A DNA stretch of 50,054 nt from NCBI GenBank assembly GCA_041658605.1, contig JBAZZU010000016.1, positions 1 through 50,054 of the forward strand, written 5' to 3'. This DNA comes from JBAZWE01 sp041658605. Its GTDB lineage: Bacteria; Actinomycetota; Thermoleophilia; BMS3ABIN01. Of this stretch, positions 42,795 through 50,054 are shown one piece after another. The notes beneath the pieces were generated by a model that saw only the letters and a program-made list of their open reading frames with translations, was not told where the DNA came from and searched no databases. Numbering within the stretch: position 1 is the stretch's first letter; every line of letters starts with the position of its first letter. A program made the translations under genes and the position numbers.

Positions 42795-44426
42795 ATGATC
42801 GGTCCCATTCCGACAGGGAAGTTCTTTTCTCGAGGAATACTCATAATCTTTTTGAGCCTCTGTTTAACTGTGTCAATCTCTTACACAGCCGGCGCCACCA
42901 CCATTCTGAGGGTCGCCCAAGGAAGCTGCACTCCAAACGGGCTAATGTGCAACACTTTCTCTTCCATTTCGGCTGATGGAAGGTATGTCGCCTTTGTGTC
43001 TCTCGCCGACAGTATCTTTCCGGGTGACAGCAATGGAAAATCAGATGTTTTTGTAAGGGATACGCAAACGGGCGCCGTCAATCGCGTATCGACGGATTCA
43101 TACGGCGGTCAGGCGAACGATATGAGCAATTATGAAGCCCCCGCCATATCAGCGGACGGAAGACTCATCGCTTTCGCCTCATATGCGAACAATCTGGTTC
43201 CTGGCGATAGCAACAGCACAAGCGACGTCTTTCTCAAGGATACGAGCACGGGCTTGATTACCCGCATATCCACAGATGTGGCCAACGGGCAGGCAAACAG
43301 TTATAGCGAAGGCCCTTCAATATCATCCGACGGCCGATATGTTGCATTCTATTCAGGCGCCAGCAACCTGGTTCAAGGAGACTTGAATTCCATGCCTGAT
43401 ATTTTTGTCAAAGATACGTGGACAGGGGCAATCAACCGGGCCTCCTCGGCAGCCGCTGGTGAGGAGGCTAATTCCGCCAGTTCTGATCCATCCATATCCG
43501 GGAACGGCCGTTTTGTTGCATTCAGCTCTTATGCTACTAATATTGTGCCCGGTGTTTCTCGTGGCATCTTCATGAAGGATATGCAGACAGGGGCAATCAC
43601 CTGTATTTCGAGTAACAACAACTTGAATGATTCGATTTCCGTATCTGCGGATGGTCGTTATGTAGCGTTTGGCGCGTCAGGCAACCTGCCTTCCGGCGTC
43701 CACTGGGGCATCTTTGTTAAGGACAATCAAACTGGTTCTCTTAACCTTGCATCCGCAACCACTGATCAAAGCGCAGCCAACGCAGACAGCTGGAGCCCTT
43801 CTATTTCGAATGACGGCAGATATGTAGCATTCCGGTCTGGTGCCTCGAATCTTGCTCCGGGAAGCACGAACCAGACATTTGTTAAGGATATGCAGACAGG
43901 GCAACTGCGGTGCGTATCAACGAATTTAGTGGGAAGTGTTGCTTATTCTGATACCTATTATCCTTCAATTTCCGGAGACGGACGCTACGTAATCTTTGAA
44001 TCATCAGCTTGGAATCTTGTACCAAACACAGGTTCTGCCGACGTGTTTCTTGCAGCAACCGGTATCGGTTCAGTTAACTCTAAGCCTGATCTCTCACTCA
44101 CCCAAACGAGGATCTATTGGTCCAGTTATTCCGATTATCTGGCTCACACTCTTAGTGTGGACTTAAGTGTTGCTAACAACGGCCCAAGCCCCGCATACCT
44201 GGCCCGGATTACCGGTTCGAACGCAACTCATAACGTTACATGTCAGACGGTTTTCTTCCCTTCGCAATCATGGATGTATGTGCCAGGATTTCTCGATCTG
44301 ATCAAGGCTGGCGCATCAAACGGGACGACTGTCAAATATTCAATCCCGTCGGGGGTTGGTAGTTTCAAAACCAACGTGACGGCGACGGCCGCAGATTCAG
44401 GCGGCCAAGGTTACTCATATCCTTAG
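42795..44426 (+). CDS. Secreted seven-bladed PD40/TolB-like propeller protein
   Basis: A 543-residue secreted protein. ATG 42795 (or GTG 42792) has AGGGGG eight bases upstream. A signal peptide (IIFLSLCLTVSISYTAGA) is followed by seven repeats of about 55 residues, each with an SIS.DGRYVAF-type strand and a VF.KD.QTG turn, the PD40/WD40-like beta-propeller pattern; seven repeats make one closed propeller. The last 110 residues (from KPDLSLTQTRI) form a CARDB/DUF11-like beta-sandwich. GC content is clearly lower than in the flanking genes. It sits between two copies of an att-like core, so it is probably cargo of an integrated element. Substrate unknown. Confidence 0.85.
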   Translation: MIGPIPTGKFFSRGILIIFLSLCLTVSISYTAGATTILRVAQGSCTPNGLMCNTFSSISADGRYVAFVSLADSIFPGDSNGKSDVFVRDTQTGAVNRVSTDSYGGQANDMSNYEAPAISADGRLIAFASYANNLVPGDSNSTSDVFLKDTSTGLITRISTDVANGQANSYSEGPSISSDGRYVAFYSGASNLVQGDLNSMPDIFVKDTWTGAINRASSAAAGEEANSASSDPSISGNGRFVAFSSYATNIVPGVSRGIFMKDMQTGAITCISSNNNLNDSISVSADGRYVAFGASGNLPSGVHWGIFVKDNQTGSLNLASATTDQSAANADSWSPSISNDGRYVAFRSGASNLAPGSTNQTFVKDMQTGQLRCVSTNLVGSVAYSDTYYPSISGDGRYVIFESSAWNLVPNTGSADVFLAATGIGSVNSKPDLSLTQTRIYWSSYSDYLAHTLSVDLSVANNGPSPAYLARITGSNATHNVTCQTVFFPSQSWMYVPGFLDLIKAGASNGTTVKYSIPSGVGSFKTNVTATAADSGGQGYSYP

Positions 44427-44577
44427 AAGGCTCTGTTTTGAACACGCTTTTTGATTACGCAGATTCAACTTTGTAGTGCCAGATTAATGAAGTTTTGCAT
44501 TATTCAAACGCTAATTTTAAGCCAGGTTAGAAGTTCAAAGTGAAGGAACCATTGGCAGTCTGACTCGCCATGGTTAT

Positions 44578-44640
44578 TGGTGCCGAAGGTGGGAATCGAA
44601 CCCACACGGGGGGTGAGCCCCACCGGATTTTGAGTCCGGC
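44578..44640 (-). pseudogene. tRNA-Leu(CAA) 3' half (truncated tRNA / att site)
   Basis: Read on the minus strand there is a perfect anticodon arm CCGGA-CTCAAAA-TCCGG (anticodon CAA), a long variable arm, a T arm GTGGG-TTCGATT-CCCAC, the acceptor strand CTTCGGC, discriminator A and an encoded CCA ending at 44578. The matching 5' acceptor strand GCCGAAG and a normal D arm are missing; instead the terminator T-run of the next gene follows 20 bp upstream. It is therefore a tRNA 3' fragment, the usual product of tRNA-targeted integration followed by decay. A functional noncanonical tRNA is unlikely. Confidence 0.75.
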
Positions 44641-44658
44641 ATACATCCTCACCTATCC

Positions 44659-44688
44659 AAAAAAAAGAGACGCCCCGAAGGGCGCCTC
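44659..44688 (-). terminator. Terminator of the thrC-like/moaD-like operon
   Basis: On the minus strand a 9-bp stem (GAGGCGCCC with GGGCGTCTC, one G-T pair) is followed by eight Ts. It lies 29 bp after the stop of the sulfur-carrier gene and ends that operon. Confidence 0.85.
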
Positions 44689-44716
44689 GCGATAACCATG
44701 TATTAAGAGAACCTGC

Positions 44717-44989
44717 CTACCCGCCAGCTACCGCCGGTACGATGCTGACTTCGGCGCCGTCCTTGACCTCGGTGTCCATGCCCTCCGCGAAGCGGATGTC
44801 GTCGCCGTCCACGTAGATATTTATGAAGCGCCGCACCTCGCCGTTCTCCATCAGGCGCTCGGCGATGCCAGGATGCCGGTTCTCCAGCTCCATGATGATG
44901 CCGCCGATGGTTCCGGCGTCCATCTCGACCATGCCTTCGCCGCCCGTGACCTGCCGCAGCTGCGACGGAATCCTTACTTTTACGCTCAC
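44717..44989 (-). CDS. MoaD/ThiS-family ubiquitin-like sulfur carrier protein
   Basis: A 90-residue beta-grasp protein ending in the diagnostic di-glycine (SIVPAVAGG), which becomes a thiocarboxylate after adenylation. Core features are VRIPSQLRQVTGG, the helix IGGIIMELENRHPGI and INIYVDGDDIRF, close to the CysO/MoaD group. It starts with GTG 44989, four bases inside the end of the upstream gene (GTGA overlap), with AAGGAG at the right distance, so the two proteins are made together. No moaE or thiG is present. A role as sulfur donor to the upstream PLP enzyme, as CysO serves CysM, is the natural reading. The activating enzyme is not in the window. Confidence 0.92.
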   Translation of the reverse strand: MSVKVRIPSQLRQVTGGEGMVEMDAGTIGGIIMELENRHPGIAERLMENGEVRRFINIYVDGDDIRFAEGMDTEVKDGAEVSIVPAVAGG

Positions 44990-46233
44990 TTTGCTGCTCC
45001 TTTCAGTACGTCTCCAAGAACTTCTTCCTCGAACTGTGAATAGTTCGGGTCTATTTCATAAGTGCTGATGGTGTCAGCCACGGCGTCCAGTGTTTTAAGC
45101 CCGTCGCCGGTGATATACAGCACGACTTCATCGTCCCGGTAGATCTTGCCGGAAGCGGCGAGTTTGGCCAGCACCGCTGTGGTGACGCCGCCTGCCGTTT
45201 CGGTGAAGATGCCGGTGGTCTCCGCCAGCAGCTTGATGCCGTCGACGATCTCCTGCTCGGTGACGCTCTCGATGGAGCCGCCCGTCTCGCGCACGACTTC
45301 CAGCGCGAAGATGCCGTCCGCCGGATTGCCGATGGCCAGCGACTTGGCGATCGTGTCCGGCTTGACCGGTTTCACGTGCTCGGCTTTCTCCGCGAAGGCC
45401 GTCGCCACGGGACCGCAGCCCAACGCCTGGGCGCCGTGGACGACCGGAGCTTTCCGCCTGATCAGCCCGGTTTCACCCAGCTCCCAGAAACCCTTGTGGA
45501 TCTTCGTAAGAAGCGAACCGGATGCCACCGGCGTCACGACCGTGTCGGGCGCGCGCCAGCCGAGCTGTTCAGCTGTTTCATATGCAAGTGTTTTCGAACC
45601 CTCGGCGTAGTACGGCCGCACATTGACGTTGACGAAGGCCCATTTTTTCTCGGAAGCGATCTCAGTGCAGAGCCGGTTGACGTCGTCATAATTGCCGCGC
45701 ACCTTTACCACGTTGACACCGTAGATGGCGGTGGCGATTATCTTCTGGATCTCGAGGTTGGCCGGCACGAACACGAAGGCCTCGGTGCCGGAAGCCGCGG
45801 CGTGTGCCGCCACGCTGTTGGCCAGGTTGCCGGTAGATGCGCAGGCGACGACGTCAAAGCCAAGTTCACGGGCCCGCTGCAGGGCAACGGCCACGACGCG
45901 GTCCTTGAATGAATGGGTGGGGTTGGCGGTGTCGTTCTTGACCCAGACCTTCTTGAGGCCAAGCTCGGCGGCCAGCCGGTCAGCTTTAAGCAGCGGCGTA
46001 TAGCCCGCCTGCAGGTCGACCTCAGGCTTGCTGTTTACGGGAAGGAAGTCGGCGTAGCGCCATAGCGACGGCGGACCCAGGGTGATGCGGTCCTTGGTTG
46101 CCCGGCGGCGGATCTTCTCATAGTCGTAGGAAACCTCGAGCGGCCCGAAGCAGAAGTCGCAGACGAACAGCGCCTCCAGCGGATAGGTGCGCCCGCATTC
46201 CTTGCATTTCAGATGTTCGGCGGTGGTTGCCAA
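44986..46233 (-). CDS. thrC: Threonine synthase-like PLP enzyme (possible sulfhydrylase) under SAM riboswitch
   Basis: A 415-residue fold-type II PLP enzyme annotated by similarity as threonine synthase. TTG 46233 has AAGGAG nine bases upstream. An N-terminal zinc ribbon (C10KEC13 and C25DFC28) precedes the catalytic domain with PLP Lys110 in NPTHSFKDRV, the phosphate loop ACASTGNLANSVAAHAA and VVTPVASGSLL. By family it converts O-phosphohomoserine to threonine. Context argues for another possibility: it is governed by a SAM riboswitch and overlaps a sulfur-carrier gene, so it may make homocysteine (or cysteine) from a phosphorylated acceptor and carrier-bound sulfide. Both readings stay open. 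Confidence 0.9.
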   Translation of the reverse strand: MATTAEHLKCKECGRTYPLEALFVCDFCFGPLEVSYDYEKIRRRATKDRITLGPPSLWRYADFLPVNSKPEVDLQAGYTPLLKADRLAAELGLKKVWVKNDTANPTHSFKDRVVAVALQRARELGFDVVACASTGNLANSVAAHAAASGTEAFVFVPANLEIQKIIATAIYGVNVVKVRGNYDDVNRLCTEIASEKKWAFVNVNVRPYYAEGSKTLAYETAEQLGWRAPDTVVTPVASGSLLTKIHKGFWELGETGLIRRKAPVVHGAQALGCGPVATAFAEKAEHVKPVKPDTIAKSLAIGNPADGIFALEVVRETGGSIESVTEQEIVDGIKLLAETTGIFTETAGGVTTAVLAKLAASGKIYRDDEVVLYITGDGLKTLDAVADTISTYEIDPNYSQFEEEVLGDVLKGAAK

Positions 46234-46287
46234 ACGATTGCTCCTTCGTCTGGCGCCGTCGCATCATGAAACCCGCGGGCAGAAATG

Positions 46288-46318
46288 AAAAAACCTCTGC
46301 ACGGTGATGTGGCAGAGG
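46288..46318 (-). terminator. Intrinsic terminator of the riboswitch expression platform
   Basis: On the minus strand CCTCTGC pairs with GCAGAGG around an 11-base loop and is followed by six Ts. It lies between the SAM aptamer and the thrC-like start, where SAM binding should favour termination. I could not define the competing antiterminator with certainty. Confidence 0.88.
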
Positions 46319-46326
46319 TCGGACAG

Positions 46327-46466
46327 GTTCATCCTATCACCACATCTTCCAGACCAATATGGTCTGCAGGAGTTGGCACCTTGCCAGGTTTGGGTCGATT
46401 AAGACACCTCACCGCAGGTTGCCGAGGCTTCACAGGGCCAGTCCCTCCACCTCTCGGGATGCGAAC
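46327..46466 (-). promoter_or_regulatory. SAM-I riboswitch (S-box) aptamer
   Basis: Read on the minus strand the S-box core is nearly consensus: GAGAGGTGGAGGGACTGGCC, then TGTGAAGCCTCGGCAACCTG, later GGTGCCAACTCCTGCAG, a P4 hairpin CAGACC-ATATT-GGTCTG and GAAGATGTGGTGATAGG. P1 forms between GTTC.ATCC (46466-46457) and GGATGAAC (46334-46327). This class switches genes of methionine, cysteine and SAM synthesis off when SAM is plentiful. Here it controls the thrC-like and moaD-like genes. Confidence 0.97.
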
Positions 46467-46493
46467 AACGCGTTTCTGGTTGTAGCCCTAGAA

Positions 46494-46522
46494 GTTTAAC
46501 AGTCACGAAAGGTGAGTGTCAA
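46494..46522 (-). promoter_or_regulatory. Sigma70-type promoter for the SAM riboswitch transcript
   Basis: On the minus strand TTGACA (46522-46517) and TTAAAC (46499-46494) are separated by 17 bp. The -35 box is perfect and the -10 box moderate. A start near 46487 would put the riboswitch about 20 bases into the transcript, as expected. Confidence 0.7.
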
Positions 46523-46569
46523 GAAAAAGGGGTACACCTCACATAAATATTGGAAAAGTCTTAAAGAAA

Positions 46570-46594
46570 GGGCGGGCGCCGAAGGCGCCCGCCC
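46570..46594 (-). terminator. Strong hairpin terminator after the giant surface protein gene
   Basis: GGGCGGGCGCC and GGCGCCCGCCC form a perfect 11-bp stem with a GAA loop. On the minus strand it is followed by TTTCTTTAA, and on the plus strand by TGTTTTATT. It lies 66 bp past the stop of the surface protein gene, isolating that gene from the riboswitch promoter downstream. Confidence 0.88.
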
Positions 46595-46660
46595 TGTTTT
46601 ATTCAGCTACTGCCAGCCTTACTTCCATCGGAGGCGGCTGGTATTTTGATCCGGCGTAGC

Positions 46661-49600
46661 CTAGCTCGTCGGTTTGCCCAGCAGCTCGTCGAAGCTGTCC
46701 TTGTAGAGGACGCGCTGGCTGATGACGAACTTGTCGCTGCCGCCGCATCCACTGCATGCGACTTCGACCGGTCCGCCTGCCATCGGGAAGATGGACGGTA
46801 CAGTCGTTTTGCTTGCGATATTCGGAGTTCCCGCCGCTAACGCGCCGATCTGGATATTCATGTCGGTGCCCGTACCGGCGCTGCCGACCAGGATCCAGTC
46901 GCCGACGATGCCCGGCGTCAGGTTGTCATACCAGTTGAAGCGCGCTCCGGTGCCCAGGTCAGTAGCATACGCTCCCTGAACCTCGTTGAACGAGTTCTTG
47001 TAGAGCACGCGCTGGCTGACGATCAGCGGCTGGCCGTTACTGGATACCACGTGCACCGGACCGGTGGTCCGCGGCAGGAATGACTGCCAGTGCAGTGAGC
47101 CGCCCGCGGGAACCGCCACATCGGCGGCAGCGGTTACGGAATCGCCGAGGAATATCTGCACGTTGGTCGTGATGCTGCCATTGTTGACTACCATGACCCA
47201 GTCGTGGTTGAAACCGCGCAGGTTGTTGTTGTCATACCATGTGAACCATGCCTCGGAGTCCAGCTTGTTGTTCGGGATTCCGTTGACCTCGTTGAAGGAA
47301 TCCTTGTAGAGCACACGCTGGCTCGTGATTATCTTCGCGTCGCTGGTGCAGCTGGTGCAGGTCACATGGACCATGCCGCTCGTCGTGCCGATGAACTGCG
47401 GCGTGATGACGGTTCCGGCGGGTATGCTGAACTTCGTCGTTCCGGTGGCCGGGTTGATCATATCGACGCCGGCTATCTCTATATACACATCTGCCGTGGC
47501 AGAAGCGCCGACATTCGCCACCAGAACCCAGTCGCCCCTCATATCAGGCGATGTGCGGTCGTACCAGGTGTAGAAGTACTCGCTGTCGATCTCGCTCTGC
47601 GATACCGCGCGGACCTCATTGAGCGAGTCCTTGTAGATTACTCGCTGGCTTACCTGAAGTGGTGAGCCGTCTGATTTTACCCTGACCGGACCAGTGGTCC
47701 TCGATGTCGGCGACTGCCATTCGGTATGGCCGCCCGCGGCGATATTCACATGGCCAGCAGGGGTGGCGCCGTCACTGATGTCACCGACGTATATGTAAAC
47801 GTCGGCCGCGGCGATGCCCTCGTTGTTGATCATGATCCAGTCGCCGTTCATGCCGTTGCCCGCGTTGTTGTCATACCACGGGAAGTAGTAGTTCTGCTGT
47901 GTGAGTGTGAACGCGCCGGAGATGTTCGTGGTCGAGTTGCCGGCATTGTCTTCCACAGACACCGAGAACGTATGGGCGCCGACACCTATTGTGGCCGGGC
48001 AGCTGATCTGTGCAGCTGTCTTTGTACAACCCGTAAGCGCTGTCCCTGAGCCATCCAGATGGATTGCCGCTGATGCGCTGTTTATGTCACTCTTGATGCC
48101 GGAGGCTAACGGATCATTCAGGTCGGCGCTGATTGTCACCGAGTTGGAGGTTACGTCACCGCTAGGCAGCAGGTTAGTGATCGCCGGGGTGTCAAGATCG
48201 ACACTGAACAGGACTGAACCGCTGGCACTGCTGCTGTTACCCAGGTTATCGTTCACGGAGATGGTCGCACCATATTGTCCGGTTGTCAGGCCCGTTGCCG
48301 GACAGCTGAAGTGATAGCCGTTTGTTATTGGCGAATTGCTGCATACAGCTGAACCGGGAAGCGTGGTAGACAGAGACGCCAGGTTCACGCCGGAACCAGT
48401 ATCCGTGATATCAAAGCCGATCGTTGGAGTGGCTGAGTTGATCCAGCCTGTCGGCGTAAAGTTGGCGATGACCGGGCCGGACGCGTCAACCGTGAATTGC
48501 GCCGGGTTGCCGTACGCCCGGTGGTTACCCACGTTATCGGTCACATCGATCATGACATTGTATTCGGTCTCAAGCAGACCGCTGGCAGGACAGCTGAAGT
48601 GGTCTACCACATTCGTGCAACTTAGCGTCTCGCTGATTGTCGGCGATCCGTGGACGATGTTCACCACTGTAAGGCTGGCGTTATTGCCCGAACCGGCGCC
48701 GTCGCTGACATCGAACTCGATCGTCGGCGACGCGCTACCAGTAATACCTGCCGGCGTGATGCCGCTCACAGTCGGGGCCGATAAATCCACATCGAAGCCG
48801 GCGAGGCTGTTTGCAAAACCGTTATTCAGGCCCACGTTGTCATAGACGACATAGGACGTCCAATGGTTGCCCGCTGGCAGCGCCGGGGCCGTGCAGCTCA
48901 CATGCGTATCCGTCCATGTGCAGTTGGCATTCAGAATCGGAGTGCCGTCGACGCTTATAGACGATGACGCTCCATCGATGCCAGAGCCGGTCTCGGTGAT
49001 ATCCGCCTCGATCGTGCCGGCAGTCTGTATCCAGCCTGACGGAGTCTTATTGGTAAGTACCGGCTGCGTCGAATCCACGCTGAAGGTTCCATTTGATGGA
49101 TTTACGGGCGTGATGTTTGGACCAACGCCGATGTTACCTCTTATCGTATGAGGTCCGTCAGTGAGCACAGGCGCAGTGCATGTGATGTGCGTCTGGTCCC
49201 AGACCGCGCCCGCGCACGGCGTGTTGTCGATAGTGAGCGTGGCGCTGTCGATCGTGCCGGTCGCGTGATAATTGACCGTCACTACTGGTGTATTGTCATA
49301 GGTCCATGCTCCGATTGCCGGCACCAGGGAATCGATGGTCGGCGCCGCGGTATTGACGATGAACGACCAGCCGAGCGAACCGGTAAAGCCGAGGTTGTCG
49401 GTGACGTTCACGGTTACGTTATAAGTATTGTCAGCCAGTCCCGTTTTCGGGCAGCTGACGCTTGAAGCTGTGACGGTGCATCCGCCCGCGCCTATGATTT
49501 CCGGCGTACCGTTCACTAAAACCTGAACGGTGCTCAAGTTGATTCCTGAACCGGTACCGTCAGTAAAATCGGCGCTGATCGTCGGGCTGGTGTTGCCCGA

Positions 49601-50053
49601 AGTGCCGGTCGGCAGGTTGTTGCTAACGAACGGCGCGATTGTATCGACGTTGAAGGAACCGCCACCCGAACCGGGATTGCCGGCCATGTCTATGGTTGAT
49701 ACGGTGATCACATGGTTACCCTGGGAAAGCGGTGCCATGCTGCTGATATTACAATCTATCTGTGTGTTGGATACATTGCATGTCGGGGGTGAGACGCCAT
49801 CAACCTGCAGGATGGTCGCCGATGGGTTAAGTCCTGCGCCAGTCTCGGTCACGGCCACGGTCACGGTAGACGGACTGTTGGATGCAAGCCAGCCGGAAGG
49901 TGTCGTGGCGCCAAGAACGGGGTTCGTCTTGTCTATATTGACCGTTGCGGTCTTGTCCGGTGTTTCCAGGTTTCCGAGTACGTCTGTGGAATGGTAGGAG
50001 ATCGTTGTAGTGCCTGGGTTGCTCACTACTACTGAAGTTCCGGTACCGCTGCC
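46661..50053 (-). CDS. Giant surface protein: Ig-like repeats plus four WYD/SQRV modules (5' truncated)
   Basis: At least 1130 residues; the frame is open to the window edge, so the N-terminus and signal are missing (an internal GTG at 50026 is not a proven start). The first part has seven complete Ig-like beta-sandwich repeats of about 95-100 residues, each opening (D/N)...P.(I/V)....P.G and each with a conserved Cys pair (for example CTVTASSVSC, CTWTDTHVSC), probably disulfides. From about 47893 to the stop follow four modules with WYDN or WYDR, DW(I/V).(I/V), T(G/S)(P/M)V.V and SQRV.YK.S(F/L)NEV, matching the C-terminus of the protein at 34940-38560. Secreted, probably adhesive or wall-associated; no sorting signal seen after the last module. 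Confidence 0.88.
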   Translation of the reverse strand, partial: GSGTGTSVVVSNPGTTTISYHSTDVLGNLETPDKTATVNIDKTNPVLGATTPSGWLASNSPSTVTVAVTETGAGLNPSATILQVDGVSPPTCNVSNTQIDCNISSMAPLSQGNHVITVSTIDMAGNPGSGGGSFNVDTIAPFVSNNLPTGTSGNTSPTISADFTDGTGSGINLSTVQVLVNGTPEIIGAGGCTVTASSVSCPKTGLADNTYNVTVNVTDNLGFTGSLGWSFIVNTAAPTIDSLVPAIGAWTYDNTPVVTVNYHATGTIDSATLTIDNTPCAGAVWDQTHITCTAPVLTDGPHTIRGNIGVGPNITPVNPSNGTFSVDSTQPVLTNKTPSGWIQTAGTIEADITETGSGIDGASSSISVDGTPILNANCTWTDTHVSCTAPALPAGNHWTSYVVYDNVGLNNGFANSLAGFDVDLSAPTVSGITPAGITGSASPTIEFDVSDGAGSGNNASLTVVNIVHGSPTISETLSCTNVVDHFSCPASGLLETEYNVMIDVTDNVGNHRAYGNPAQFTVDASGPVIANFTPTGWINSATPTIGFDITDTGSGVNLASLSTTLPGSAVCSNSPITNGYHFSCPATGLTTGQYGATISVNDNLGNSSSASGSVLFSVDLDTPAITNLLPSGDVTSNSVTISADLNDPLASGIKSDINSASAAIHLDGSGTALTGCTKTAAQISCPATIGVGAHTFSVSVEDNAGNSTTNISGAFTLTQQNYYFPWYDNNAGNGMNGDWIMINNEGIAAADVYIYVGDISDGATPAGHVNIAAGGHTEWQSPTSRTTGPVRVKSDGSPLQVSQRVIYKDSLNEVRAVSQSEIDSEYFYTWYDRTSPDMRGDWVLVANVGASATADVYIEIAGVDMINPATGTTKFSIPAGTVITPQFIGTTSGMVHVTCTSCTSDAKIITSQRVLYKDSFNEVNGIPNNKLDSEAWFTWYDNNNLRGFNHDWVMVVNNGSITTNVQIFLGDSVTAAADVAVPAGGSLHWQSFLPRTTGPVHVVSSNGQPLIVSQRVLYKNSFNEVQGAYATDLGTGARFNWYDNLTPGIVGDWILVGSAGTGTDMNIQIGALAAGTPNIASKTTVPSIFPMAGGPVEVACSGCGGSDKFVISQRVLYKDSFDELLGKPTS

Positions 50054-50054
50054 G

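Noticed and set aside
44578..44665. Intact tRNA-Leu gene
   Set aside because: The 5' acceptor strand GCCGAAG and a D arm are missing within the 60 bases where they should be; the terminator T-run lies there instead.

Overview
The window is a high-GC bacterial chromosome segment that codes on both strands. The order yebC-ruvC-ruvA-ruvB-queA-tgt-yajC-secD-secF, separate SecD and SecF proteins, many GTG/TTG starts and few paralogues fit a deep-branching Actinomycetota or a Firmicutes-like relative. An anaerobic Actinomycetota lineage is my best inference: there is the oxygen-independent epoxyqueuosine reductase QueH and a c-type heme sensor kinase. No 16S gene is present, so the assignment is not proven.

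Region 1 (1-11.8 kb): a PIN-domain fragment, then Holliday-junction processing (ruvCAB), queuosine tRNA modification (queH, queA, tgt) and the Sec accessory complex (yajC, secD, secF). Minus-strand genes interrupt this block: a DUF3048 protein, a small conserved protein and a secreted caspase-fold protein.

Region 2 (11.9-22.2 kb): a phasin-like protein with an ABC1/UbiB kinase, then signalling genes: a GAF-GGDEF diguanylate cyclase, a membrane PAS histidine kinase with its CheY-like partner, and a divergent hybrid kinase with a CxxCH heme site, two receiver domains, a degenerate GGDEF domain and a DivK-like partner.

Region 3 (22.3-30.4 kb): a branched-chain amino acid and serine cluster (ilvD, ilvB, ilvN, ilvC, class V aminotransferase, serA), ending at a 14-bp-stem terminator.

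Region 4 (30.4-40.3 kb): two lipoproteins, an hsp20-lon stress operon whose Lon has a long basic tail, a 1206-residue surface protein (two seven-bladed FG-GAP propellers plus four WYD/SQRV modules), a methyltransferase, a rhodanese and a Met-rich membrane protein.

Region 5 (40.3-44.7 kb): lower GC. It holds a GGDEF/HD-GYP protein with a two-CW domain and what looks like the scar of a tRNA-Leu(CAA)-integrated element: a tRNA 3' half, a matching 14-bp core 2.1 kb away, arm-like repeats, and one secreted seven-bladed propeller protein as cargo.

Region 6 (44.7-50.05 kb): a promoter, SAM-I riboswitch and terminator control a threonine-synthase-like gene that overlaps a MoaD/ThiS-type sulfur carrier gene. 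This is the most attractive candidate for an undescribed pathway, a SAM-regulated, carrier-dependent sulfhydrylase. Beyond it lies a second giant surface protein, running off the window, with the same C-terminal WYD/SQRV modules as the protein at 34.9-38.6 kb.
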